Source: Stenotrophomonas rhizophila
Lineage (GTDB): Bacteria > Pseudomonadota > Gammaproteobacteria > Xanthomonadales > Xanthomonadaceae
Assembly: GCF_000661955.1 (NCBI RefSeq)
Contig: NZ_CP007597.1
Location: 3,336,755-3,400,754, forward strand
Length of the DNA: 64,000 nucleotides
Reading direction: 5' to 3'
A model generated the notes under the pieces. That model did no database searches, was not told where the DNA came from, and saw only the letters and a program-made list of their open reading frames with translations. Made by a program: the position numbers and the translations under genes. Below are positions 51,469 through 62,063 of this stretch, piece after piece (within the stretch, counting starts at the first letter, position 1; the number at the start of each line of letters is the position of its first letter).

Positions 51469-52854
51469 GCGATGCCGATGCCGGCGATGGCGGTGATGGC
51501 GTCCGGGTCGAACCCGGCCAGTTCGGCGAAATGGCGGCCGCGGGCGACGTAGTCGCGGTAGACGCCGTAGCTGGGCGCGCCCGGCGACATCAGGACCACC
51601 CCGCCCTGCTCGCCCAGTGCGGTGCGGGCCAACTGCAGTGCTTCAGGCAGGTCGGCGGCGGCATGCAGCCCGAAGCGGCCGGCGTCGGCCAGCGGTTGCA
51701 GCAGCGCATGGATGCGCGGGCCGTTGGCGCCCAGGGTGATGATCTCCACCGGCGGCACGTCGTGGGCCATGTGCTGCACGAAGTCGTGCCAGTCCAGCCC
51801 GCGGTCATGGCCGCCCACCAGCAGCGCGATGCGCTGCCCGGCGAAGCAGTCCAGCGCCGCCAGGCTGGCGTGCGGGGTGGTGCTGATCGAATCATTGACG
51901 AAGGTCAGGCCATCGCGCGTGCCCAGGGTCTGCAGGCGGTTGGGCAGCGGGCGGAAGTCCTGCACGGCCGGTGCCAATGCCGCGGCATCCAGCCCCAGCG
52001 CCTCCAGCGCGGCCAGCACCGCGCACAGGTTGCCGCGGTTGTGCCGGCCGGGCAGTGGCGTGTTGGCGGTATCGAATACCGCGTGTTCGCCGCGATACAC
52101 CACCTCGCCCCGCATGTGCCAGCCCTGCGGCTGGTTGAACCACACCACCTGGCTGTGCGGCAGCGACAACGCGGCCAGGTGCGGGTCGGCGGCATTGAGC
52201 ACGGCGATGCGCGGCTGCGCCTCGGTGACCAGGCGCAGCTTGTCGGCGATGTAGCGCGCTTCGCTGCCGTGCCAGTCCAGGTGTTCGGGGAACAGGTTCA
52301 GCACGATCGCCACCTGCGGGTGCGCGCCACTGCGCGCGACCTCGCCGGTCTGGTAGCTGGACAGCTCCACCGCCCAGTACTGCGGCGCCGGCTGCGGGTC
52401 CAGCACTTCCAGCAGCGGCAGGCCGATGTTGCCCACCAGCGCGGTGCGTGCGCCGGACGCGCGCAGCAGGTGCGCCAGCAGCGAGGTGGTGGTGCTCTTG
52501 CCCTTGGTGCCGGTCACGCACACAGTGTCATGCGCGGTGCCATCAGCCGCGGCGTGTTCGGCAAACCACAACGAGGTGCCGCCGATGAACTGCGTGCCCG
52601 CCGCCGTCGCGTGCAGTGCCGCCTCGCCATACGGGCTGATGCCCGGCGATTTGATCACCACCTCGAACGCGGCCAATGCCTCGCCGGTCACATCCGAACG
52701 CACGGTCAACGCACCCGCGGTTTCCGCGCGTGCGGCAGCGGCCTCGGCGTCGGGGCAGAACAGGGTCAGCGTCAGCGATGGCAGCCGCTGACGCAGCACG
52801 CCGAAGGCAGCGCGCCCTTCCCGTCCCCAGCCCCACAACGCAACGCGCTTGCCC

Positions 52855-52874
<20 letters not shown>
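51465..52874 (-). CDS. murD2: UDP-N-acetylmuramoyl-L-alanine--L-glutamate ligase (MurD2)
   Basis: A 469-residue Mur ligase with the ATP loop [10 protein letters not shown] at 121-130, the [12 protein letters not shown] segment and the C-terminal domain ([28 protein letters not shown]). Next to MurL, it is the MurD2 type known from Xanthomonas, which adds L-Glu, not D-Glu, to UDP-MurNAc-L-Ala. I chose the GTG at 52874 ([17 protein letters not shown]), which overlaps murL by 20 bases and sits after GGGAG. The TAG stop lies in a REP element. Confidence 0.9.
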
Positions 52875-54207
<1,333 letters not shown>

Positions 54208-54277
54208 GGTGTATCCGGTTCAGAGGGCGGCCGTGCGTGTGCACGGCGCGTCTTCAAGGGTGGGCGGCAGGCGGCGG

Positions 54278-56881
54278 TCAAGGACCGTCATCGATGACGT
54301 CCTCGCGCGGCAGCTCGCGCTGGTTGTAGGTGTTGGCCATGACGTAACCGTAGGCACCGGCATCGGCGATCAGCATCACATCGTCCGGCGCGGTCGAGAC
54401 CGGCAGCTTGCGGCGCTTGCCGAACACATCGCTGGACTCGCAGATCGGGCCGACCACGTCGAACGCAGCTTCGGCATAGCCGCCGAGCCGGCTCAGGTTC
54501 TCGATGTCGTGCCAGGCGTCATACAGGGCCGGGCGCATCAGCGTGTTCATGCCCGCATCCAGGCCCACGCGGCGCACGCCGTCCTTTTCGATCACCTGGG
54601 TGGCCGTGGCCAGCAGCACGCCCGATTCGGCCACCAGGTAGCGGCCCGGTTCGATCGCCAGCCGGAACGCCGGGTGCACCGCCTTGACCTCGGCCAGGCC
54701 GACGGCCCAGGCGTCCAGGTCGAACGGTTCGTCGTCGGCGCTGTAGGGAATGGGCAGGCCACCGCCAATGTCGATGGTTTCCACGCTGCCGATGCGCCGC
54801 GCGAAACCGGCCAGCTCATCGCACATCAGGCGCCAGTGCTGCGCGGTTTCCACGCCACTGCCCAGGTGCGCATGCAGGCCCACCACGCGGGTGCCCAGCT
54901 CGGTGGCCAGGCGCACGAACTCGTCCACGCGGGCGATCGGCAGGCCGAACTTGGAGTCCTTGCCGCCGGTGCGGACCTTGGCGTGGTGGCCTTCGCCACG
55001 GCCCAGGTCCACGCGCAGCCACAGTTCGCGGTTGCGGAACAGGTCCGGCCAACGCTGCAGCGCCTCCACGTTGTCCACGGTGACGGTGACGCCCAGCGCG
55101 AACGCCGCGTCGTACTCGCTGCGCGGGGCGAAGCTGGGGGTGAACAGCACGCGCTTGGGCGACAGCGTGGGCAGCGTGTTGAACACGTGCTTGAGCTCGC
55201 CGTGCGACACGCACTCCAGGCCGAAGCCTTCCTGCTCCAGAACTTCCAGGATGGCCGGATGCGAGTTGGCCTTGATCGCGTAGTAACGCTGGTCGATGGC
55301 CTTGATCGCGGTCAGCGCGCGCGCACGGGCGCGCACCGTGGGCAGGTTGTACACGTAGCGCGGCGTACCGGCCTGGGCAAGTGTCAGCAGGTGCGCGCGC
55401 TGGCCCCGCCACCAGGCGGTTTCGCGCGGGCGCACGGTACCGGCGATCTCGCGCCAGCGCGGGCCGAACACTTCGCCTTCTTCCACCGGCATCGCGCCGC
55501 TGTCGATCAGCTCGGCGTGCAGGATCGGCAGCAGGCCGTCGGCGTCGGCTTCATCGATGACGAAGGTCAGGTTGAGGTCGTTGGACGACTGCGAAATCAT
55601 GTGCACGCGCTCGCGCCCGAACGTGGCCCACACGTCCGACAGCTTGTGCAGCAGCGACCGCATGCCGCGCCCGACCAGGGTGATCGCCGCGCACGGCACG
55701 ATGATCTTCACCTTGCAGATCTGCGACAGATCGGCCGACAGCGCGGCCAGCACGTCGGTGTTGACCAGGTTCTCGGACGGGTCCAGCGACACGGTGACGT
55801 TGGTTTCGGCCGAACCGATCAGGTCCACCGACAGCCCGTGCTTCTTGAACAGCCCGAACACGTCGGCCAGGAAGCCCACCTGCTGCCACATGCCGATGCC
55901 TTCCATGGACACCAGCACGATGCCGTTGCGGCGGCTGATCGCCTTCACCCCCGGCACCAGCGCGGCATTGCCGTCGATGCTGGTGCCCGGCAGTTCCGGG
56001 CGCTCGGTGTCCAGGATGGCCATCGGCACGCCGGCGTCGCGGCACGGCTTGATCGAGCGCGGGTGCAGCACCTTGGCGCCGGTGGTGGCGATTTCCTGTG
56101 CTTCGTAATAGTCCAGCCGGGTCAGCAGGCGCGCATCGGGCACGTCGCGCGGATTGGCGCTGAACATGCCCGGCACGTCGGTCCAGATTTCCACGCGGCT
56201 GGCACCCAGCAGCGCACCGAAGTACGCCGCCGAGGTGTCCGAGCCGCCGCGGCCGAGGATGGCGGTACCGCCATCGGCGTGGCGCGAGATGAAGCCCTGG
56301 GTGATCAGCATGCGCGTGGGCTGGGCGCGGAAACGCGCGGCCCAGTCGGCATCGGCACGCCACTGGCAGTTCACCGACAACCGCTGCGACCAGTCGCTCT
56401 GGTTGGGCTGCGGCGGCAGCGCATCCAGCCACTGCCGCGCGTCCATCCAGCCGAAGTCCAGGCCGCTGGCATGCAGGTACGCCGCGCCCACCGTGGAGGA
56501 CAGCAGCTCGCCCTGGCCCAGCACATCGGCCTGCCAGTCCAGCGGGCGGCTGGCCGCGCGCGAGTCATCGAGCAGTCCGGACAACCCGGCCAGGCGTTCA
56601 TCCAGCGCGGTGGCGTCCAGCCCCAGCTCGACCAGGAACTCGCGGTGGCGGGCCACCAGCGCGTCCACCCGGGCACGGCTGTCGGCGGCGCCATCGGCAA
56701 TGGCGGTCAGTTCGTTGGTGACCCCGGACAGCGCCGACACCACCACCAGCACGCGCGCGCCGGTTTCTTCCGCACGTTTTTTCGCCAGCTTCCCGATCGT
56801 GTCCCAGCGGTGACGACGCGACACGGAGGTGCCGCCGAACTTCAGTACGATCCAACGATCGACAAGGGGGGAAGCTGACAT
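54278..56881 (-). CDS. bifunctional aspartate kinase/diaminopimelate decarboxylase
   Basis: An 868-residue fusion (LysC-LysA type). Residues 1-~450: aspartate kinase with KFGGTSV at 14-20, the GRGGSDTSA loop and two ACT-like regulatory segments. Residues ~480-868: PLP decarboxylase with Lys537 (YAIKANS), HAHLGSGVE, GGGLPIPY and Cys814 (ICESSDVFGK). One chain thus holds the first and last steps of lysine synthesis, an arrangement known in Xanthomonas. Start ATG at 56881 (MSASPLVDRW); a longer open frame upstream is not supported. Confidence 0.93.
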   Translation of the reverse strand: MSASPLVDRWIVLKFGGTSVSRRHRWDTIGKLAKKRAEETGARVLVVVSALSGVTNELTAIADGAADSRARVDALVARHREFLVELGLDATALDERLAGLSGLLDDSRAASRPLDWQADVLGQGELLSSTVGAAYLHASGLDFGWMDARQWLDALPPQPNQSDWSQRLSVNCQWRADADWAARFRAQPTRMLITQGFISRHADGGTAILGRGGSDTSAAYFGALLGASRVEIWTDVPGMFSANPRDVPDARLLTRLDYYEAQEIATTGAKVLHPRSIKPCRDAGVPMAILDTERPELPGTSIDGNAALVPGVKAISRRNGIVLVSMEGIGMWQQVGFLADVFGLFKKHGLSVDLIGSAETNVTVSLDPSENLVNTDVLAALSADLSQICKVKIIVPCAAITLVGRGMRSLLHKLSDVWATFGRERVHMISQSSNDLNLTFVIDEADADGLLPILHAELIDSGAMPVEEGEVFGPRWREIAGTVRPRETAWWRGQRAHLLTLAQAGTPRYVYNLPTVRARARALTAIKAIDQRYYAIKANSHPAILEVLEQEGFGLECVSHGELKHVFNTLPTLSPKRVLFTPSFAPRSEYDAAFALGVTVTVDNVEALQRWPDLFRNRELWLRVDLGRGEGHHAKVRTGGKDSKFGLPIARVDEFVRLATELGTRVVGLHAHLGSGVETAQHWRLMCDELAGFARRIGSVETIDIGGGLPIPYSADDEPFDLDAWAVGLAEVKAVHPAFRLAIEPGRYLVAESGVLLATATQVIEKDGVRRVGLDAGMNTLMRPALYDAWHDIENLSRLGGYAEAAFDVVGPICESSDVFGKRRKLPVSTAPDDVMLIADAGAYGYVMANTYNQRELPREDVIDDGP

Positions 56882-57061
56882 GGAAGTAAAGAGGGTTTCG
56901 TAGTGAGGGGGGGGATTCGCCCGGCACACCGGCCGAACTCCCGATTCTATGCCAAGCCCGGCCCCGGCAGGGCCTGTGCGGGCACCTTGGGTGCCCCGAA
57001 ACCGGGCCCGGGGCCGTCCCGGATTGGTAAGCTGCCCGACCGTTTCGCAGACCCTGACGCC

Positions 57062-57937
57062 ATGACTTCCCGCCGTTTCCTGCAGTTGGACGTGTTTTCC
57101 CCTTACCCCGGCGCCGGCAACCCCCTGGCGGTGGTGCTGGACGCCGAAGGCCTGGACGAGGCGGCGATGCAGGCCATCGCGCGCTGGACCCGGCTGCCGG
57201 AGACCACCTTCGTGTTCGCACCGGAGGCGCCCGGCAGCAGCTACCGCCTGCGCATGTTCAGCCCGCAGAAGGAAGTCCCCTTCGCCGGCCACCCCAGCGT
57301 GGGCACCGCGCACGCGGTGCTGGAGGAAGCGGTGGCCGCGCCGGTGGACGGCGTGCTGGTCCAGGACGGCATTGCTGGCACGCTGCCCTTGCAGGTGGAC
57401 GGCACGGGCGCGGCCCGCACCATCGCCATCCGCACCCCGCGCGCCAGCGTGGCCGAGGTGGCACAGCCGGGCGACCCGCGCCTGCAGGCCGCACTGGCCG
57501 GCTGGGCGCTGGGCGCATTGCCGCCGGCGCGCATGGCCGGTGGACGCAGTTGGTGGGTGGTGGAACTGCGCGATGAGGCCACCCTGCGTGCGCTGCGGCC
57601 CGACTGGGACGCAATTGCCGCACTGGCCGAAAGCACCGACAGCATGGGTGTGTTCGCCTATGCGCGCAGCACCGGCGAGTCGTGGGACCTGGCGGTGCGG
57701 GCGTTCGTCGGCAATGGTCGCCGCTTCGAGGACGCCGCCTCCGGGGCCGCCAACGCGGTGCTCGCCGCGTGGCTGGACACCCGCAATGCGCTGCCCGGCG
57801 AAGGGCGCCGCTACGTGGTGAGCCAGGGCCGTGAAGTGGGCCACGACGCGCGGCTCAGCCTGTATATCGATGCGGACGGTGATGTGTGGTCGGGCGGCCA
57901 GGTGCAGACCGTGATCCGCGGCACCCTGGACTGGTAG
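57062..57937 (+). CDS. PhzF-family isomerase-like protein
   Basis: A 291-residue PhzF/DAP-epimerase fold protein. It starts MTSRRFLQLDVFSPYPGAGNPLAVV, has the catalytic Glu47 (LPETTFV), the SPQKEVPFAGHPSVGTAH signature and a second GRRFEDAASGAANAVLA half-site. The natural substrate of most PhzF-like proteins is unknown. Divergent from the lysine gene. The TAG stop is again GTAG, followed by a REP-like palindrome. Confidence 0.9.
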   Translation: MTSRRFLQLDVFSPYPGAGNPLAVVLDAEGLDEAAMQAIARWTRLPETTFVFAPEAPGSSYRLRMFSPQKEVPFAGHPSVGTAHAVLEEAVAAPVDGVLVQDGIAGTLPLQVDGTGAARTIAIRTPRASVAEVAQPGDPRLQAALAGWALGALPPARMAGGRSWWVVELRDEATLRALRPDWDAIAALAESTDSMGVFAYARSTGESWDLAVRAFVGNGRRFEDAASGAANAVLAAWLDTRNALPGEGRRYVVSQGREVGHDARLSLYIDADGDVWSGGQVQTVIRGTLDW

Positions 57938-57978
57938 AACCGGCCGCGGCCTGCCCTACGGGTACCGCGGCCCTGCGG

Positions 57979-58000
57979 GTGCCGGCCATTGGCCGGCACC
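57979..58000. repeat. REP-like palindrome
   Basis: GTGCCGGCCATTGGCCGGCACC, a near-perfect inverted repeat between the PhzF and OsmC genes, which converge. Confidence 0.7.
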
Positions 58001-58020
58001 CCTGAAGCAGCCGTCGGGCG

Positions 58021-58452
58021 TTACGCCAGCTCGGCTTCCATGCTGATCGGCACTGCGCTCAGCGCCTTGGACACCGGGCAGTTCTGCTTGGCGTCATCGG
58101 CGATCGCCCGGAACTGGGTGGCGTCGATGTTGGGCACCACGGCCTTCACCTTCAAGGTGATCTGCGACAGCTGCGGGCCGCCTTCCATGGAAAGATCCAC
58201 CTTGGCTTCGGTATCCAGCGAGGTCGGCACGAACCCGGCCTCGGTGAGCTTGGCCGACAGCGCCATGGTGAAGCAGCCGGCGTGCGCGGCGGCGATCAGT
58301 TCTTCGGGGTTGGTGCCCTTCTCATCGCCAAAGCGGCTGCTGAAGGCATACCGGGTCTTGTCCAGCAGGCCGCTCTGCGGCGTGCTCAATTGTCCCTTGC
58401 CTGTCTTGAGGTCACCTTCCCAGTGCGCGGTGGCATGACGCGAAATACCCAT
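58021..58452 (-). CDS. osmC: OsmC-family peroxiredoxin
   Basis: A 143-residue OsmC protein, which reduces organic hydroperoxides with two redox cysteines: Cys60 (HAGCFTMAL) and Cys125 (NCPVSKAL). Length is normal. Start ATG at 58452 (MGISRHATAHWEGDLKTG), with GGAG 9 bases upstream; the frame is open further but without family similarity. Confidence 0.92.
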   Translation of the reverse strand: MGISRHATAHWEGDLKTGKGQLSTPQSGLLDKTRYAFSSRFGDEKGTNPEELIAAAHAGCFTMALSAKLTEAGFVPTSLDTEAKVDLSMEGGPQLSQITLKVKAVVPNIDATQFRAIADDAKQNCPVSKALSAVPISMEAELA

Positions 58453-58740
58453 CGGTGTGTCTCCTGCGGATGAATGGCAGGTCCAGCATGGACGAGGCGG
58501 CGTTAGCACGGCGTCGGTCCGGCGGCCGCGCCCACGCCGGGCGCTGACCCAAGCCCCGTCGCCGCACCACACGGCAACAGGAAAACCGCTGTTTTCAAGG
58601 GGTTTGGGCGGTAGCGGCAGGCCGCCAGGCGATCCTGACCGACGCCACAGGACCGACCGTCGGCCCTGTTTTTCGGGCATGTGCTGATGCACTGCAGTAA
58701 CCGGCAGGCAGGAAATCGCGAACTTTTATGCGATTGCCTA
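58453..58740. other. intergenic region without a supported gene
   Basis: Upstream region of both osmC and the HU-like gene. Apart from start-proximal ribosome sites nothing specific is seen; the promoter of the HU-like gene follows at 58741. Confidence 0.4.
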
Positions 58741-58769
58741 TTGGCGGCGCCGCCTGGTTGGCCTACATT
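58741..58769 (+). promoter_or_regulatory. predicted promoter of the HU/H1-like gene
   Basis: -35 TTGGCG (58741-58746), a 17-base spacer, -10 TACATT (58764-58769), 59 bases before the start codon. Confidence 0.5.
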
Positions 58770-58828
58770 TCGCTTGCCGACCGGGTTCGGCGCGACCAAA
58801 CAACCAACCGTTCACGGAACAGGAAACC

Positions 58829-59227
58829 ATGGCAAAGACCGCTAAGAAGGCTGCCCCGAAGAAGGCAGTAAAGAAAGTCGCTACCAAGGCAGCCGCCAAG
58901 CCGGCCGCTCCCAAGCCGATCAAGGACGTACTGAGCAAGTCTGGTCTGGTTGCACACATCGTTGAAACGTCCGGCGTTGTCGCCAAGGACGTGCGCGCCG
59001 TGCTCGCCTCGCTGGAAGGCGCCGTCGCCGCTTCGGTGCACAAGAAGGGCGCGGGCAGCTTCACCCTGCCGGGCCTGCTGAAGATCACCACCGTCAGCGT
59101 TGCGGCCAAGCCGAAGCGCAAGGGGATCAATCCGTTCACCAAGGAAGAGCAGTGGTTTGCCGCCAAGCCGGCTTCCACCAAGCTGAAGGTGCGTCCGCTC
59201 AAGAAGCTCAAGGACGCTGCGCTCTAA
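58829..59227 (+). CDS. HU-family DNA-binding protein with a histone H1-like N terminus
   Basis: A 132-residue basic protein. Residues 1-~30 are Lys/Ala/Pro-rich (MAKTAKKAAPKKAVKK...), like eukaryotic H1 tails; from ~32 on it is an HU-like dimer fold (DVLSKSGLVAHIVETSG; GAGSFTLPGLLKI) with the DNA-arm segment KRKGINPFTKEE, whose Pro matches the intercalating Pro of HU. It should bind and bend the nucleoid. Strong promoter and terminator suggest high expression. Confidence 0.9.
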   Translation: MAKTAKKAAPKKAVKKVATKAAAKPAAPKPIKDVLSKSGLVAHIVETSGVVAKDVRAVLASLEGAVAASVHKKGAGSFTLPGLLKITTVSVAAKPKRKGINPFTKEEQWFAAKPASTKLKVRPLKKLKDAAL

Positions 59228-59250
59228 CCAGCGCGTTTCCTGCAGCACCC

Positions 59251-59284
59251 GAACGGGACGGCCTTGGCCGTCCCGTTCTTTTTT
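59251..59284 (+). terminator. rho-independent terminator after the HU-like gene
   Basis: A long perfect stem GAACGGGACGGCC/GGCCGTCCCGTTC followed by TTTTTT, 23 bases past the stop. Confidence 0.93.
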
Positions 59285-59721
59285 GGCGTCTTTCGTTTGG
59301 GAACACTCAGCTGGAATGGCGCCAGAACCAGCGCGGCTAGTGCGGACGGTACCGTGTGTGGGCAGGTGCGGAGGGATGGGCGGGACACGGAAACGCAGAG
59401 CGTTCACTGCATTCGCAAACAAATCTCTTTGGGGATCACCCATCCCGGCTCTGTCCCGATGCAGGCAACAGCGCCAGCCGTCTGTCTTCCCCAGCGAGGA
59501 GAGAAATAAGCGGTCTTTGCCCCCCCTCGCACGCAGCGAAACACAGCGTTGCCAATTGGGGCACACCGTCCCGCATGCCGCGCAAACGCTGCGCCCACGG
59601 CCATCTCCGGCCGCGTGCGCCGGCGTGGAACGCACACGGTGGAACACTGCGTGCGGCGGCGCCCGTCGCCGCCGGCCACGGGCACGCCTATGGTGGGTTC
59701 GTCCCCCCAACACCTGCCGCC
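59285..59721. other. gene-free intergenic region of about 440 bases
   Basis: No frame shows a ribosome site or family similarity. The right half (59590-59690) is very GC-rich with short inverted GCCGGC-type repeats. Confidence 0.45.
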
Positions 59722-60030
59722 ATGACCAGCCCCTCCCAGCGCTACCGCATTACCGTCACCCCGATCGAGAAGGACGGGTTGCAGTGCAGCGGACGCTGCA
59801 CGATCGAACTGGAACACCGCGCGCAGCAGGACTGGATGCGCCTGCTGGAAATCGCGCGACGCCAGACCGGCCTGAGCGGTGACGAGCGTGCCGCCGCCAT
59901 CGTCGCCACCCAGCTGCTGCACGACCTGGCGCGCCGCCACGCACAGGACCCGAGCCACCCGCTGACGGCGCTGCAGCCGCAGCTGGGCGACGTGCTGCAG
60001 GCGCTCGAGGCGATCCAGCAGGCACCCTGA
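59722..60030 (+). CDS. DUF3861 family protein
   Basis: A 102-residue protein whose layout fits DUF3861: QRYRITVTPIE at the start, an acidic/hydrophobic middle, and HPLTALQPQLGDVLQALE at the end. Function unknown. The ATG at 59722 is the first that gives the family's usual length; upstream codons in the frame look like non-coding DNA. No signal peptide. Confidence 0.72.
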   Translation: MTSPSQRYRITVTPIEKDGLQCSGRCTIELEHRAQQDWMRLLEIARRQTGLSGDERAAAIVATQLLHDLARRHAQDPSHPLTALQPQLGDVLQALEAIQQAP

Positions 60031-60077
60031 TCACTGCGACAGGCCGCTACACTCTGCCCTTGCCCGGGGAGAGTCCA

Positions 60078-60632
60078 ATGCGTCGTGCCGTGATCCTGTT
60101 GCCGCTGCTCCTGCTGGGTGGGTGCTCCTGCCAGCGCCACGGGGATGACAGCACTCCCCCCCCGGCGCCACCGGCCGCCGATGCGCCCGTCGCCGCCACC
60201 GATCACGCCCCGGCTACCGCCACCGCGCTGGCGGCGGCTCCGCTGGCGGCGCTGAGTGCCGTCGCCGCGGGCGCCGATGATGAGAGCACCGTGGTGCGCG
60301 ACTACTTCAATGCGTTGATGCGGGGCGACCGTGCCACCGCCGACGCGTTCTGGAGCGGCGGGCAGCCGGCCTCGCACGCCGATGACGCGGCGCTGCGCCG
60401 CCTCGCCGATCACCCCGAACAAGCCGACGTGCGCTCACTGCGCATGGACAGCGACCTGCCCATCGCCCGCGACGACGCACAGCCCTCGCGCCTGCGCGAA
60501 GTACCGGTGCGGATCCGCGTGGTCACCGGCGAGCGCACGTTGCGGTTCCAGGGCTGGTACCGCCTGCAGCCGCGGGCCGACGGCAGCGGCTGGGAAATCC
60601 ACGGCGCGTCGCTGCAACCGGTACTGGACTGA
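60078..60632 (+). CDS. predicted lipoprotein of unknown function
   Basis: A 184-residue protein with a lipoprotein signal (MRRAVILLPLLLLGGC, Cys16), an Ala/Pro-rich low-complexity linker (~20-75) and a C-terminal NTF2-like stretch (VVRDYFNALMRGDRATADAFW ... LRFQGWYRLQPRADG). GGGGAGAG precedes the ATG at 60078. Ser17 after the lipid Cys does not argue for inner-membrane retention. Not recognised further. Confidence 0.75.
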   Translation: MRRAVILLPLLLLGGCSCQRHGDDSTPPPAPPAADAPVAATDHAPATATALAAAPLAALSAVAAGADDESTVVRDYFNALMRGDRATADAFWSGGQPASHADDAALRRLADHPEQADVRSLRMDSDLPIARDDAQPSRLREVPVRIRVVTGERTLRFQGWYRLQPRADGSGWEIHGASLQPVLD

Positions 60633-60731
60633 CCGCCCGGCAACGACAGCGCCACGTCGAGGCGGCGTCCAAGCTGGATTCAGCCGGAAGCGCTATCGTT
60701 GGCGTCTCCTCCTTCGCCACGGCCCGCCCCC

Positions 60732-61328
60732 ATGAACGCACGCCCGTTGTTGTCCCGCCTCGCCGCATGCACCGTGCTGATCGCCGCCGCGGTTGGTGCG
60801 CAGGCGGCGCCGAGTGTGTCCGGTCGCCAGTTGTCGGTAGGCGCCAGCGATGTGCAGCAGTACCTGGACGGCAGCTTCCCGCGCACCCAGGATGCGCTCG
60901 GCGGCCTGATCGCCATGACCATGAGCCACCCGCAGCTGGCGCTGCCGCAGGGCAACCGCCTGGACCTGGGGTTTGATGTCGCCATGGCCACGGCCGGCAG
61001 TGCCCCGGCCGCGCTGGGCAAGGTGAAACTGAGCAGTGGCCTGCGCTACGACGCCCAGACCCAGGGCTTCCACCTGGATCAGCCGACCGTGGATGACTTC
61101 ACCCCGGCCAACAACGGCGGGCGCCTGGATTCGCGCACGCGCAGCCTGCTCAATGCCTGGCTGACCGACTATGCGCGCCGCGAGCCGATCTACAAGATCG
61201 ACCCCACCGTGGCCAGCGTGCTCGGCGCGCTGCAGGTGCAATCGGCGCAGGTGGAGAACGGCAAGCTGGTGGTGACCTTCAACCAGGACCTGGGCAAGCT
61301 GGTCCCGGCGGGTATGTTGGGCAAGTGA
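60732..61328 (+). CDS. exported DUF1439-like protein
   Basis: A 198-residue protein with a signal peptide (LLSRLAACTVLIAAAVGAQAAP). The body resembles DUF1439 (E. coli YceB), with GRQLSVGASDVQQYLDGSFP at the start and paired beta strands, but the lipid Cys of YceB is absent. Function unknown. Start ATG at 60732; no strong ribosome site is seen. Confidence 0.7.
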   Translation: MNARPLLSRLAACTVLIAAAVGAQAAPSVSGRQLSVGASDVQQYLDGSFPRTQDALGGLIAMTMSHPQLALPQGNRLDLGFDVAMATAGSAPAALGKVKLSSGLRYDAQTQGFHLDQPTVDDFTPANNGGRLDSRTRSLLNAWLTDYARREPIYKIDPTVASVLGALQVQSAQVENGKLVVTFNQDLGKLVPAGMLGK

Positions 61329-61337
61329 TGCAAGGGC

Positions 61338-61358
61338 GTACCGACCGTTGGTCGGTAC
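61338..61358. repeat. short REP-like palindrome
   Basis: A near-perfect 21-base palindrome, GTACCGACC-GTT-GGTCGGTAC, between two convergent genes. Confidence 0.6.
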
Positions 61359-61397
61359 GCATCACGTCGGTACGCACCCCGTCGGTCCCCGCCGCGA

Positions 61398-61940
61398 TCA
61401 ACCGGCCAATGCCTTGGCCACCGCGTCGGAAAACGCGGGAATGTCATCGGGCTTGCGGCTGGTGATCAGGTTGCCGTCCACCACCACCTCGGCATCGCGC
61501 CACTGCGCGCCCGCGTTGGTGAGGTCGGTTTTCAGCGACGGCCACGAGGTGACCGCGCGGCCCTTGGCCAACCCCGATTCCACCAGCAGCCACGGGCCAT
61601 GGCAGATCGCCGCGACCGGCTTGCCCGACGCGCCAAATGCCTTGATGAAGTCCACTGCCTGCGTGTCGATGCGCAACGTGTCGGGGTTGATCACCCCGCC
61701 CGGCAGCACCAGGGCGTGGTACGCATCCGGTTTCGCCGCCGTCAGCGCCTGATCCACCGCCACCGATTCGCCCCAGTCCTTGCCCTTCCAGCCGCGGATC
61801 TGGCTGGCATCGCCCGGTGCGATCACCGTCACCGTGGCGCCCCAGCCTTCCAGCAGGCGCTTGGGTTCCTGCAACTCGGACTGTTCAAAACCGTCGGTGG
61901 CCAGGATCGCCACCTGCTTGCCGTTGAGTGCGTGTGCCAT
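61398..61940 (-). CDS. DJ-1/PfpI family protein
   Basis: A 180-residue type 1 glutamine-amidotransferase-like protein. It has the nucleophile Cys113 in AAICHGPW with His114 and the acidic Glu19 (GFEQSEL), as in the YhbO/PfpI group linked to protein deglycation and stress. Start ATG at 61940. Single gene. Confidence 0.9.
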   Translation of the reverse strand: MAHALNGKQVAILATDGFEQSELQEPKRLLEGWGATVTVIAPGDASQIRGWKGKDWGESVAVDQALTAAKPDAYHALVLPGGVINPDTLRIDTQAVDFIKAFGASGKPVAAICHGPWLLVESGLAKGRAVTSWPSLKTDLTNAGAQWRDAEVVVDGNLITSRKPDDIPAFSDAVAKALAG

Positions 61941-62063
61941 GGAAAGGCTCCGGTAGAAAGGAGCCTTCAGTCTGCCGCGCCGCGCATTGGGCAACGGTGA
62001 CCAGCATGTGCAGGCCGCGTGGGCAGTGCCGGCAGCCACCGGCACCCCGCGCACGCCGCCGGA

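Noticed and set aside
59283..59882. Gene beginning in the terminator after the HU-like gene
   Set aside because: It starts inside a hairpin terminator, has no ribosome site and overlaps the better supported DUF3861 gene in another frame.
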